This document shows, in pieces, positions 45,361 through 56,097 of a DNA stretch of 64,000 nucleotides. Where the stretch lies: NCBI GenBank assembly GCA_009599575.1, contig VWND01000001.1, forward strand, positions 682,001 through 746,000. The letters are read 5' to 3'. The notes beneath the pieces were generated by a model. That model saw only the letters and a list, made by a program, of their open reading frames with translations, searched no databases and was not told the origin of the DNA. Both the position numbers and the translations under genes were made by a program. Origin of the DNA: Blumeriella jaapii (taxonomy: Eukaryota; Ascomycota; Leotiomycetes; Helotiales; Drepanopezizaceae). The stretch's first letter is position 1; each line of letters opens with the position of its first letter.

Positions 45361-46407
45361 ATGTTTCTCAACACCTCCACCCCGACTCTCTTTGCGCTCT
45401 CTTCCCTCTTTTGCTTCGGGTCTTCTTTGCCACTCCTGGGTGGAAGAACGCACCCGCTGCAGCCTTTTGTGAGAAGAGCGACATACTCCGTCGTGGCTGT
45501 TGATGGAGGGCAATTCCCCGAAACGATTGTGCCGGCTGTTGTGCACACCCCGCCAGTCGCTCTCGTCGCGCCGTTCAACAATTTGATATTTGCGACGAAG
45601 ATCGTGGAGGGACCGCTGACGACTCTGACGATACTTGTACCCGTCCTCTCTGCACCTACTATAACGCCACCGAAATACTCGATCGTCGATGTCAGCGCCC
45701 CTCCTGTTACGCTCGTTGCTCCAGTACCGGGCTCTGGGAGCGCGTTTTCGATGCCTTCTAGCCAGTATCCGGGTAGCAAAACGCCGTGTTCGACTCCATC
45801 ACCTGCTCCTGCCTATATTCCAGCGCCAGCATCATCTACCCCGATACCAGAATCTCCAGCTTCAGCTCCAGTACCAGTACCATGTACTCTACTACCAGCA
45901 ATATCTATGGTTACATCCTTCAAGCCCTCGACCACGACTTCGACCTCGAGTACGCCATGCCCTGAACCCTCCCCATCGGAACCTCCAGTTCCGAGTCCAA
46001 TACTCTCACCCCCTGCCTCGATGCCTTCTGTCACGCCTCTGAGTAGCTCGCTGGCCGTCTCGCTACTACCGAGCTCCTCTTCAATGACTACCCCTTTTTT
46101 CTCAGCCAATACGACATCGACATTGTCCACCTCCTACGTCCAGACCACGACGTCGAGCTCATCGAGCACTACATCTTCTTCTACGCCTTGTACGGAGACC
46201 ACGACGTCGAGCTCATCGAGTATTACACCCTCTTCTACGCCTCCGTATGACAATGGACAATGGCACACATACTACCCCAGCTGGACGAATGGCACGCGTA
46301 CTGCTTCGGGGTCTGTACCATCCCTCACACCCAGAAGAATAGACTTTCCACGCCGGGACAGCATAGTCGCTGGCCGTGGAATCATCAATACTTTAAGACA
46401 ACTTTGA
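45361..46407 (+). CDS. Secreted Ser/Thr/Pro-rich mucin-like protein, 348 aa
   Basis: Single exon from ATG 45361 (ACCATG context). A signal peptide (MFLNTSTPTLFALSSLFCFG region) is followed by a moderately hydrophobic domain of about 110 residues with repeated PPVxLVAP motifs (TPPVALVAPFNN and APPVTLVAPVPG, apparently an internal duplication). A long Ser/Thr/Pro-rich stretch then contains a 54-bp direct repeat (46144-46251) coding for ETTTSSSSS-type units. The Pro/Ser/Thr tract is expected to be O-mannosylated. No GPI signal is obvious at the C terminus (IINTLRQL). It could be a cell-wall or adhesin-like protein. No named family is recognised. Confidence 0.7.
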   Translation: MFLNTSTPTLFALSSLFCFGSSLPLLGGRTHPLQPFVRRATYSVVAVDGGQFPETIVPAVVHTPPVALVAPFNNLIFATKIVEGPLTTLTILVPVLSAPTITPPKYSIVDVSAPPVTLVAPVPGSGSAFSMPSSQYPGSKTPCSTPSPAPAYIPAPASSTPIPESPASAPVPVPCTLLPAISMVTSFKPSTTTSTSSTPCPEPSPSEPPVPSPILSPPASMPSVTPLSSSLAVSLLPSSSSMTTPFFSANTTSTLSTSYVQTTTSSSSSTTSSSTPCTETTTSSSSSITPSSTPPYDNGQWHTYYPSWTNGTRTASGSVPSLTPRRIDFPRRDSIVAGRGIINTLRQL

Positions 46408-46994
46408 TTTTGTGATCAGCGAACCAGCCACATCCCAGCCAACAAATTGTTGACGAAACTAGCGCATGGTCGCTGGTCACGATGCGGATTTCACGACATA
46501 ACAGGATGCAGATACGGGTGACAGGAAGATCCGAAAATAATGAATGAATGGAATTTCTAAAGCTGGGAATGTTGACTTGGGGGCCTTCTCAGTTGCTAGA
46601 CCCTAGTGTTCTATTCCGGAGCTTTTCTTTGTATGGGAAGGAGTTACAAGCGCCCCAAGAGCTGGAAAGCGCTATTCTGCTGGCGTTGGAAAATGAATGT
46701 GGATTGGGAGATATTTATGTGAGAAGCAGATAATAGATAATAGCTAATCAAGCGAAATCTTAATTTCCAAAAGTTTCCTTTTCTGATTGTGATGTCGCAT
46801 TCCCGGCCGAGTCCAGCGAAGCTTGTCATTGCACGGCTGCCCAGATCACTAGAGGATGTAGCCTCACATTTCGACCAACATCGCTACCCTCCCCTCCACC
46901 TCCACCTTCGACTCCTCAACCCTCGTCAATGCCACTTGCCACCTGCTCAAGCTGCGCTGGCAATTGTGCACGAATCTCTGACTAAAGGCTCATC
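46408..46994. other. Intergenic region upstream of VPS35
   Basis: Promoter and 5' UTR of VPS35. No gene is seen. Confidence 0.55.
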
Positions 46995-49835
46995 ATGGCA
47001 AGTCCCCCGGCAGTGGAGGACCAGGCCCGACTGCTGGAGGATGCCTTGCTGGTAGTAAGGCAGCAGACGCACTTGATGCGCAAGTGTCTGGAAACACCGG
47101 GGAAGCTTATGGATGCTCTGAAATGCAGGTATGATCCTCCTAGGCTTCTCTGGTCACTCAGAGATGACATACGCTGGATGCGCTGGGTCTGCAGCTCGCT
47201 CTCATGCTAACATGTTTGCAGCTCTACTCTGGTGTCAGAGCTTCGAACGAGTAGCCTGGGACCAAAGCAATACTATGAGCTGTATATGTCTGTCTTCGAT
47301 GCTCTGCGACACCTCTCCTCGTACCTGAAAGACTCCCACCCGGTCAATCACCTCGCAGATTTATATGAGCTTGTCCAGTATGCAGGCAACATCGTACCTC
47401 GATTATACTTGATGATCACCGTTGGCACGGTGTACATGTCCATTGAAGATGCGCCAGTCAAAGAGATTATGAAGGATATGATGGAGATGAGCAGGGGGGT
47501 TCAGCATCCGACTCGAGGTCTCTTCCTACGATACTATCTTTCGGGGCAAGCGCGGGACAACCTTCCTATGGGCAATGGAGATGGACCAGAAGGAAACCTC
47601 CAGGACTCGATCAGCTTTACCCTGACCAATTTCGTGGAGATGAACAAGCTGTGGGTTAGGCTACAGCACCAAGGACATTCGAGGGAGAGGGAACTGCGGA
47701 CACAGGAGCGGAAAGAGCTGCAATTGCTCGTGGGCAACAACCTCGTACGACTGAGTCAGTTGGTAGATCTGGAGACATACAAGAATGTCATTCTGCAACC
47801 GCTGTTGGAGCAAGTCGTTCAATGTCGAGATGTTCTGGCGCAAGAATATCTTCTGGAGGTTATCACGCAGGTTTTCCCCGACGAGTACCATCTACACACC
47901 CTCGACCAGTTCTTGGCTGCAGTATCCCGGCTCAATCCACATGTCAATGTCAAGGTTATCGTGATTGCGTTGATGGACAGACTTTCTTCGTATGCGGCGC
48001 GAGAATCCGAGGCACATCCTCAGGCGGACCGTGAAAAGCTGGAGCAAGACGCGATTGTGAAGTTGTTGGAAAAGGTGCGACTGGGCAAAGAGAAGAAAGC
48101 CGTCCCTCCCAAGGAATTGAATGGTGCGGAGCTACCAGTTGAGGCCAATGGCTCCGAGCCACCACAAGAGACCCAGACCGCAGAGCCAGAGATTAAAGAA
48201 GGATCCGCGAATCCGGAGAGTGAGGCAGAGCCAGTCAACGGCACGGATGGGACCGAAGAGCCGAAGAGTAGAGGTATTCCCGAAAACATAAAGCTCTACG
48301 AGATTTTCTTCGAGCAGGTAATGAACTTGGTCAACGCTCAACATCTACCCATACAGGACACCACGGCTTTACTGGTTTCACTAGTAAACCTAGCTCTGAA
48401 CATCTATCCTGAACGCCTGGATTATGTTGATCAAGTTTTGGATTACGCAAACTCCAAGGTTAAGCAGCACGCCAATAGTGCGGACCTGCACTCCCCCTGA
48501 TGCGCAAACCAACCTCCTCAACCTCCTCCTGGCACCTATGAAATCGTACGTCTCGATCTTTACCGCGCTTTCCCTTCCACAATACATCCCTCTTGTTCAC
48601 TCACAAACCTACGCGTGCCGGAGGGCTGTGGCTGGCGAGGTAGCACAAAATCTGCAACGAAATCTGACCAAGGTGTCTACACTCTCGCAATTAGAGGGTG
48701 TGCTTGAGGTTTTGAAGGTTCTCATCAAGGAGGGCACGCAACAACCGGCGGGCTATCCGGGCGTTCAGCAGAGAAAGGCCACTGAGACCGACGAGACGTT
48801 GGAGGAACAAGGCTGGCTCGCTCGGATAGTCCATCTCATCCACAGCGATGACAACGATTCGCAATTCAAGCTTTTGCAAGCGACGAAGAAGGCCTATGCT
48901 GAAGGTAACGAGCGCGTGAAATTCACCACACCAGCTCTGATCACCTCGGCGCAGAAATTGGCCAGACGGTACAAAGCGAGAGAGCATTACGACGACAACT
49001 GGGAGTCACAATCATCGGCCGTTTACAAGTTTATGCATTCTTCTCTGTCAACATTGTACACACGAGTGCCCAGCTCTGCAGAGCTTTGCCTGCGTCTCTT
49101 CGTCACATGTGGCCAGATTGCTGACCAGAACGGGGCCGAGGAAGTCAGCTACGAGTTCTTTGCCCAAGCTTTCACTATCTACGAGGAGGCGATTAGCGAT
49201 TCCCGGGCTCAGTTCCAAGCTGTATGCATCATTGCTGGAGCTTTGCACGAGGTTCGAAACTTTGGCAGAGAGAACTACGATACCCTGATCACGAAGTGTG
49301 CTCTGCATGGTAGCAAGCTTCTAAAGAAGCCGGATCAATGTCGAGCTGTGTACTTGGCATCCCACTTGTGGTGGGCGGTGCCGATTGTTGCGAAGGGCGA
49401 GACGGAAGATGACGAGAAGAAGGTGAGTAAACTTGTTGATCTATGCTACGATCGTGATGCTAACATTCATAGCTCTATCGGGATGGGAAGAGAGTTTTGG
49501 AGTGCCTGCAACGAGCTCTTCGTGTTGCCGACGCGTGCATGGACACGGCTGTTTCAGTTGAGCTGTTCGTTGAGATCCTGAACCGATATGTCTATTACTT
49601 TGATCAGCAAAACGATGCAGTAGGTTTTTTCCTCATTCTTTTAGCCTAGCTGTCCAGCTAAAGATCACAGGTCACCACCAAGTACCTGAACGGGCTTATT
49701 GAGCTCATCCATTCCAATCTCCAGAGCAATCAAGAATCCGCCACAATTGACATGCCGAAACGCCATTTCCAACGAACCATAGAATACATTGCATCAAGGG
49801 AGTATGAGGGTGTTGTGACGGCGGCCGGGAAGTAG
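46995..49835 (+). CDS. VPS35: Retromer subunit Vps35, frame broken by one base
   Basis: Vps35 is the alpha-solenoid scaffold of the retromer cargo-recognition complex that recycles receptors from endosomes. Exons 46995-47128, 47222-49422, 49473-49619 and 49671-49835 fit, and encode 881 aa if one base is skipped. Landmarks: [39 protein letters not shown], the family signature [24 protein letters not shown] (PRxxRGLFLR-like), [10 protein letters not shown] near the break, then [14 protein letters not shown] and the C-terminal [20 protein letters not shown]. At 48493-48497 a run of five C is followed by TGA in frame; with four C the frame continues [18 protein letters not shown], aligning with the family without gaps. 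Both halves are intact, so a sequence error is likelier than a pseudogene. Confidence 0.9.
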
Positions 49836-50552
49836 ACTACCTCTCAAGTAGCGGTCCCGGGGAGGGTCTGTTTGTAAGAGTGGAAGTTTTGATAGGGGTT
49901 TGGAGCTGGGCAGCATGGAGATCCAAAAAGCCTTGAAAAGGGGCGGGTGCAATGGGAGGAGAGAGCTTCTTCTTCAAGTTTGTGCCTCACCGGCACACCA
50001 TTGTGTAATAAACAGACAGAAACAAACAACCAAGAGACGGTACCCAGAAACTCACGTGTAGATTCTTGCGTCTGAGGCCCCCTTGGCTTGGATTTGGTGC
50101 ACCAGGTCTGCCTCGTGGACGATGCTGTGGAACTGATTGTGAAGTGACATGTCTCACCACCGACCATTCTGGTTTATGGAAGTGGTTGCAAGTTTAACAA
50201 CATGAATTTGCATCGTCGTTTAACAATGATCCCTCGCTCGGTCCAAAATCCTCTTTACATGTTTGTTTGATCGTCCAAGCCTCGCCCAGCCGAAACGCTC
50301 CTCGCCTCGAACTATGCTTCATGCCAACTCGGAGTGCAAAGGTACAACTTGACGCCACCATTTCGAGTCGACGCAGACACACACTCAAATCATCACTCGA
50401 TGGACTGAAGACCGCGACGTTCCGGATATCTCTACGATGCGGCGCGAGCGACCGCTGGCCTGACTGACGACCACTCCTTGTCGAAATTCTCCTATCGACG
50501 CCCCTGGGGCTTCTCGAGCTCTGGGCCTCGAATCACCTTCGCCCTCGCCATC
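49836..50552. other. Intergenic region between VPS35 and the M28 peptidase gene
   Basis: Same-strand spacing of about 0.7 kb with the promoter of the downstream gene. No other feature is seen. Confidence 0.55.
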
Positions 50553-53327
50553 ATGCCCTCCGACGAGAAACCCAACAAATATGAACCGGTCCCCATTCCG
50601 ACCTACGATGAAGCAGTCGGCTCCTCCTCGCGCAGCACGCCGGCACCGCGCGACGACAGCACAAGAGAGGCGGCTCACCCGGCCGAGCGAGAGGGACTCC
50701 TGGGCGCAGATCTCGGAGGCAGGATACCAGTGCCCACACGGCGAGCCGGATACCGCCCTCCGCCCACAGAGGAAAACACGTCGGTGGACGGGGACGACGA
50801 CGACGACGACGACCTCCTGCACGACACTTTCCTCGGCCAGGATGGGCGGCGGACGAGTCTCAGCACGGAGGAAGAGGAGGTGCGGCGGGAGATGGAGGAG
50901 TTGGAGATCGAGGACCCGACCGCCGCACGCAGTACGTGGGGGAAACGCATCTCCAGCCTCAGCATCCTGACGCGGTGGAAGTGGCCGGCGGGCTTCAAGC
51001 CGCGCTGGCCGACGCTCGACGCCAACTTCTGCATCGTGCTGGGCCGCTGCTTCGCCGTGCTGCTGGTCATGGCGGTCGTCTACCTGCTGTTCATGAGCGA
51101 CATCTTCACGAGCGCCGCGCAGCGCATGGCCGGGCAGATGTTCGACCCCGAGAGCGTGCGCATACATGTCCAGAGCATGGCGGACGAGGGCAAGATCCGC
51201 GAGTATCTGCGCGTGGTGACGCAGACGGACCACCTGGCGGGCACGGAAGGCGACTACGTCCTGGCGGAATACGTGCGGGACTTCATGACGAGTAACTTTC
51301 TGGAGGATGTGCACATGGACCAGTTCGATGTGTATCTGAATTACCCAAAGGAGGGAGGCAGGAAGGTGGACTTGCTGAACAGTGAAGGGGGCGTGGAGTG
51401 GAGTGCGAGGATTGACGAGGAGCCGGTGTATGGGGAGGGGGTGAGGGCGCAAACGCCAGTCTTCCACGGGCATTCGAGGGCCGGGGACGTGACGGGACCG
51501 GTGATCTATGCGAATTATGGATCGAGGGAGGATTACAAGGCGCTGTCTGACAGCGGTATCGATGTGAAGGGGCGATTGCGCTTGTCAAGTATGGGGGCAC
51601 GCAAAGGGATCAAGCATTGAAAGTCAAGGCTGCGGAGGACTGGGGATTTGTGGGATGTGTGATCTACAGCGACCCGAAGGAGGATGGGTTTGTGCTCGGA
51701 CAGCCAGCACCTGGAGGGCGGTTCATGCCAGAAGGAGGTGTGCAGAGGGGGTCGGTGGGCTTGATGAGCTGGGTCGTGGGCGATGTTCTGACGCCGGGGT
51801 GGGCGAGTGTCGAAGGAGCCGAGAGACTCTCGCATGACAACAATCCGGGCTTGGTCAATATCCCCAGCATACCTCTGTCTTGGGGAGATGCCCGACACCT
51901 TCTGGAGGCGATCCAGGGGGTAGGTCAAGAGAATGCCGACTGGGCAGGCGGTATCCCGGATATGGAATGGTGGACGGGAAATCTCAGCTCACCAAAAGTG
52001 CGTCTCGTGAACGACCAGGACGAAGTTGAGCAACAGCCTATTTGGAACGTGATGGGCAAGATCAAGGGGGTTGAGCAGAAGGAGAAATCGTTGATTGTAG
52101 GAAATCACCGCGATGCGTGGGTGTACGGAGCCACTGATCCTGGCTCTGGGACGGCTGTCATGCTCGAAGTCATGCGCATTTTCGGTGATCTCGTCGAGCG
52201 TGGCTGGAAGCCTCTCCGGACCATCGAATTCGCGTCCTGGGATGGCGAAGAGTACAACCTCATCGGCTCTACAGAGTTCGTAGAGAACAACATGGACCGC
52301 CTACGCAAAGACGCATACGCCTACATCAATGTCGACGTTGCGGTAGGCGGCTCTGATTTCAGGGCTGCCGGAAGTCCTGTTTTCAGAAAATCGCTTCTGC
52401 GAGTCCTCGATCGGGTGACCGACTTGGGCAAGAACGCCACACTACGCGCTCTTTGGGATGAACGCGAGGCCCAACTAGAAGGTCTCGGTGCTGGTAGCGA
52501 CTACGTAGCTTTTCAAAATATGGCTGGCACATCCAGTCTCGACATTGGGTTCGACGGCGCCCCGTTCCCGTCTCACTCTGCCTACGACACGTTTGAGTGG
52601 ATGGACACCGTCGGCGACCCAGGCTTCCAACACCACAAGATGCTCGCGCAGGTCTGGGCGCTCCTCATTCTCGAAATTTCAGACCGACTCGTCCTCCCCT
52701 TTGACATCTCGGCCTACTCTTCAGCACTCACTATGTGGGTGATCGATCTTGATAACTGGGTCAACGACCAGCGCTCTCGCTTGGCTGGGGACACCCCCTG
52801 GAGCATTGAGCCGCTGCGAGACGCGGTGCTCCAGTTTGCGAAGGACGCCAGGCGGTTCGAGAAGTGGGAGATGGATTGGGATAGCATCGTGATGAGGAAA
52901 CGGCTTCGAGAGCGCCATCTTGCGGGCACATCGCAAGAGCCACAACAACCGGATGGCGAACTTCGAGACGCACCTGCTGGATCTGGAGGAGGGTGGTGGT
53001 GTAAGTTCATTTTCCTTTCCTCTTCTTCCACCAAGCTCCCTTCATCTTTTACTTCTTTTCCAATCCCATCTCACAATCTCGCTTTAATGCTACGGTCAAA
53101 TCCTCAGAAAACGAACTGACGGGGGCAAAAACGAGCAGATCCCCAACCGCACGCAGTTCAGGCACGTCCTCTTCGGCCCGCAGTTGTGGTCCGGCTACGA
53201 CGAGGTTTTCTTCCCGGCCATTCGCGACTCGGTCGACGCACGGGACTGGGCGCTGGCCCAGACACAGGTCGCCAAGGCGGCGGAGATCATCACCAAGGCT
53301 AGTAGGCAGCTAGTGGGGAATGCATAG
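50553..53327 (+). CDS. M28 metallopeptidase, PSMA/Vps70-like, two compensating frame breaks
   Basis: Type II membrane glutamate-carboxypeptidase-like protein. Exons 50553-53000 and 53139-53327 give 878 aa if two single-base breaks are allowed for. Cytosolic N terminus (MPSDEKPNKYEPVP, acidic DGDDDDDDD), membrane helix about residues 170-190 (CFAVLLVMAVVYLLF), PA domain, then the M28 zinc site: GNHRDAWVYGATDPGSGT (His, Asp), WDGEEYNLIGS (Glu-Glu), VDVAVGG and FPSHSAYDTFEWM (His). A C-terminal dimerisation domain ends in PNRTQFRHVLFGPQLWSGYD. Breaks: after GIDVKG near 51569-51572 (four G where five restore IALVKYGGTQRDQ), and near 52898-52900 (one A too many before NGFESAIL). The last intron uses GTAAGT and a GAACTGAC branch. 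In yeast Vps70 affects vacuolar sorting. Confidence 0.85.
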
Positions 53328-54101
53328 TTCTCTTCTCTCTTGTCTTTTTCGTCCTCTTACGCCTTTTACGTCTCCTTCTACCTTGCCCTTTTTGCCTAAG
53401 GAGAGAGCGAGCGTGTGTGAGAGATGAGGTGAGGTGAGGTGATGTTCTTCTTGTACGAATTTTGTGATGCGACGGAGTGGTGGTGGAAACAAAACACAGG
53501 ATAGGAGAATTAGGAAGAAAGGGGGGGATGTACATTTTTGACTGGTTGAGTGAGTGATTGAACCGCTTAACATCACTCCGGCGGTGGCGGGAGCTCAAGG
53601 GGCGTTTTCTCGTTCTGCATACACTGACTTGGCGTTTTTCCTTCTGCTTTCACATCTTTTTCTTCTCCCCCCCGCCTTTTTTTTTTTTTTTTTTCTCTTC
53701 AATACTTGGCTGGGTTGAAATTTATTGGGTGGCTGGCGGCTTTCCGTTCCTGGGTAGGATGTGAGAGGACAGTAAGAATAGTGAGAGCATGAGAGAGAGG
53801 AGGATACGGTAGAAGAGGATAAGATGGGATAGGATAGGATAGAGTGATGTTCGAAGGTTCGAATGATGAATACCACTAAACACATTTCGTGTTGTGTTAT
53901 CATGTCGTCCATACTGTAATCGTGCTTGTGGGTCTTGGTGTTTGAAATGGGGCGGGGGGCAGAGGATGGGGGAGCATGTGTGTGTATGCTGAAAGAGCCT
54001 TGAAACCTGAGACGTGGGATTCGTGGGATTGATGTGAGACTGGTTTGTGCGGCTTCCGCGATGATTTTGGGGATGCGCTCTGTCTTGTTGCGAGGGGGGG
54101 T

Positions 54102-54134
<33 letters not shown>

Positions 54135-54828
54135 GAACTCTTGGGTGTGGGAGGGATGTGGAGCTGGAGCTGGCGCTGATGGAAAAGATCGGGTGAGAAG
54201 GAATTGTGTTTCAGTCCAACTGGCTTCTCGATTGATATCAAATGCCTTACCCACGATTCCAATCTGATAAATTAACCCTGTTGCTTGTACCAAGGAGACA
54301 GTCTATCCTTAAGCGAGAAAAATAAGGGGGGCAAAACAAAGGTTCGTATGAAGTTGAAAATCCGTAGTTATTCGAAGATTCGATAGGCGCTTATATGAAT
54401 TGGCATGAGTCAACGTTATCGAAATGCAAAAGCTGACAAGTCTGGAAATGCTGCTGGCTATCTGCACGTTGTCCGTGCCGAGCCACAGCCGGCCTGAGGT
54501 AAACAAACAAATAAGTAAACAAATGGTCAAGCACAGCCACAAAAAGAAAAATGCACTGAATTGAAAACTTATTTATGAACCTTGGATAATAATTTTACTT
54601 GTAACAAATATCGTGGTGAGTTAGTTAAGTGGTTTCGGTATAATCACGTGGGATTTTACAGTATCACGCACCTTGTTGTGATCTACCCCCCGAAAGCTTT
54701 CGTAGGTCGCGACCAACACAGCAAGCAAAACATGACAGCACTCCGAGAAACCACAAGCTATTTGCTAAAGACACAAATTCCCAGTGCGGATTTCCTGAGG
54801 CAAGCTAAATTTCACCGGCTCATTTCCC
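53328..54828. other. Intergenic region with homopolymer tracts
   Basis: Contains an 18-nt T run at about 53677-53694 and the G tract at 54094-54132. Short repeats such as GATAGGATAGGATAG occur near 53827. No gene is supported. Confidence 0.55.
54094..54132 (+). repeat. Poly-G tract (7 G, TTT, 29 G)
   Basis: A run of 29 consecutive G follows a run of seven G and TTT. It could form G-quadruplex DNA, and its exact length is unreliable in most sequencing. Confidence 0.9.
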
Positions 54829-54942
54829 ATGGCTAACGAATCAAAGCTGCCAGCATACCACAAAACGCGCCTTCTCTCTATCTCTTCCTCAACAGCTTCT
54901 TCCTCAAGCTCCGTTGACCCACTGGAGATCAACCTAGTATGA
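54829..54942 (+). CDS. Upstream ORF, 37 aa, overlapping the 2EXR start as ATGA
   Basis: An ATG (CCCATGGC context) opens a 37-codon frame rich in Ser that stops at TGA 54940-54942. That stop overlaps the ATG of the 2EXR gene in a four-base ATGA. This layout could allow termination-reinitiation or repress the main frame; it could also be coincidental. It is uncertain whether the transcript starts upstream of it. Confidence 0.4.
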   Translation: MANESKLPAYHKTRLLSISSSTASSSSSVDPLEINLV

Positions 54943-56097
54943 CGAAGCACGTGGTCAAGTGTAGAAAGACGAAGGCCAGAGTCCTATCAAAGTCGTCCCC
55001 AACCCCCCGAGACCAGCGTGCCAGGAACAGAGAACAACGTGTCAGCAATGCTGCTTCGAAAGCTGAGGTTGCCAAAAACAAAAATGAGGAAAGTGACACA
55101 TCGACCACAGGCCCAAAAAAAGGCGTAAAGGGTCCTCGCGTGTCCTTTTCTTCTTCCATATTTTTAGATAGCGCGCGTCCTCGATATTCCTCCGACAACT
55201 CCCTCGACACAGCCAACTCAATCACCTATACACTATCACATACCGAAACCCTCTTGACTGCTATCCCTCCAGAGCCTGCGAAGGATACTGATATCGACGG
55301 GACGTTCGTGCGTTTCCCCAGGTTACCAGTGGAGTTGCGGCGTCGAATTTGGCACCTGGTACTCGGCCCCAAATCCCGGGTCATCAAGATCAACATCCGA
55401 GCAACGCCTCATTTCGTCCAGAAGCCATGCTACGGTAACTTGGTGCCCGCTGAGATTAACCTGAATTACCACCTCGAGGCCGAAAATCCAATCAATGCCG
55501 CTCTACTGTCGGTGTGCCGAGAGAGCCGAGCCGAGGCCAAGAAGTGGATGCCTGCTTTCATTCAGCTTTTTTTCAAAACCCACGGTCCAAAGGTCAGATT
55601 CAACCCTGCCGAGGACACGATCTATCTCAACCAAGAGTCGCTCTTTGTGTTGGCTGTGATGCAATGCTACTCGACCGACTGGGAGGTTTCGACCAAGAAA
55701 ACGTTGATCAACTTCACGCACGTCCAGAAGCTCGGGGTCGATGAAGTGGATATCAAAACACTCAAATTGCTCACGATGCTGCAACTCACAGACGTTCTGA
55801 ACGGTGTCAAGTCCTTCACCCCTATCGCCGACCCGAGTAACACATTCGTTCCGCCTCGGCTTCCCATGACCACGGCCACACGGAAAGAGTACTTCAGATA
55901 CACGTTTGGAAAAGATCTGGGAGGACATCGAGAAGCAGATACTGACGCATAACCTCTGGACCGAGGAATGGGAGTATCAGCCGCAGTCCCTCCAGTACCT
56001 GATTTTCAGACTGGGGGCCTGTCTGGGCAGAGTCACGCGCTGGTGGGACAATGGCAGCTTTGCGGTCAAGGAGAAATTGGAATACCTTGGAGTTTGA
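54939..56097 (+). CDS. 2EXR-domain protein, frame broken near 55908
   Basis: The N terminus is basic (MTKHVVKCRKTKARVLSKSS) and probably disordered. The 2EXR domain begins FVRFPRLPVELRRRIWHLVL and continues to NAALLSVCRESRAEAKKWMP, the two EXR-like motifs (ELRRRIW and CRESRAEA) of this large fungal family of unknown function. The first frame reads on to TAA at 55952. But a second frame starting near 55908 continues EKIWEDIEKQILTHNLWTEE and WEYQPQSLQYLIFRLG to TGA 56095-56097 in evident continuation. One base too many in GGAAAA (55908-55913) would explain this and give 385 aa. Regulation may involve the overlapping upstream ORF. Confidence 0.8.

Noticed and set aside
48480..48500. Programmed ribosomal frameshifting in VPS35
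   Set aside because: No known slippery heptamer or conserved recoding is reported for this family, and similar breaks occur in four unrelated genes here.
50385..51473. 362-aa minus-strand ORF opposite the M28 peptidase gene
   Set aside because: Antisense shadow caused by G+C codon bias; His/Arg-rich with no domain.
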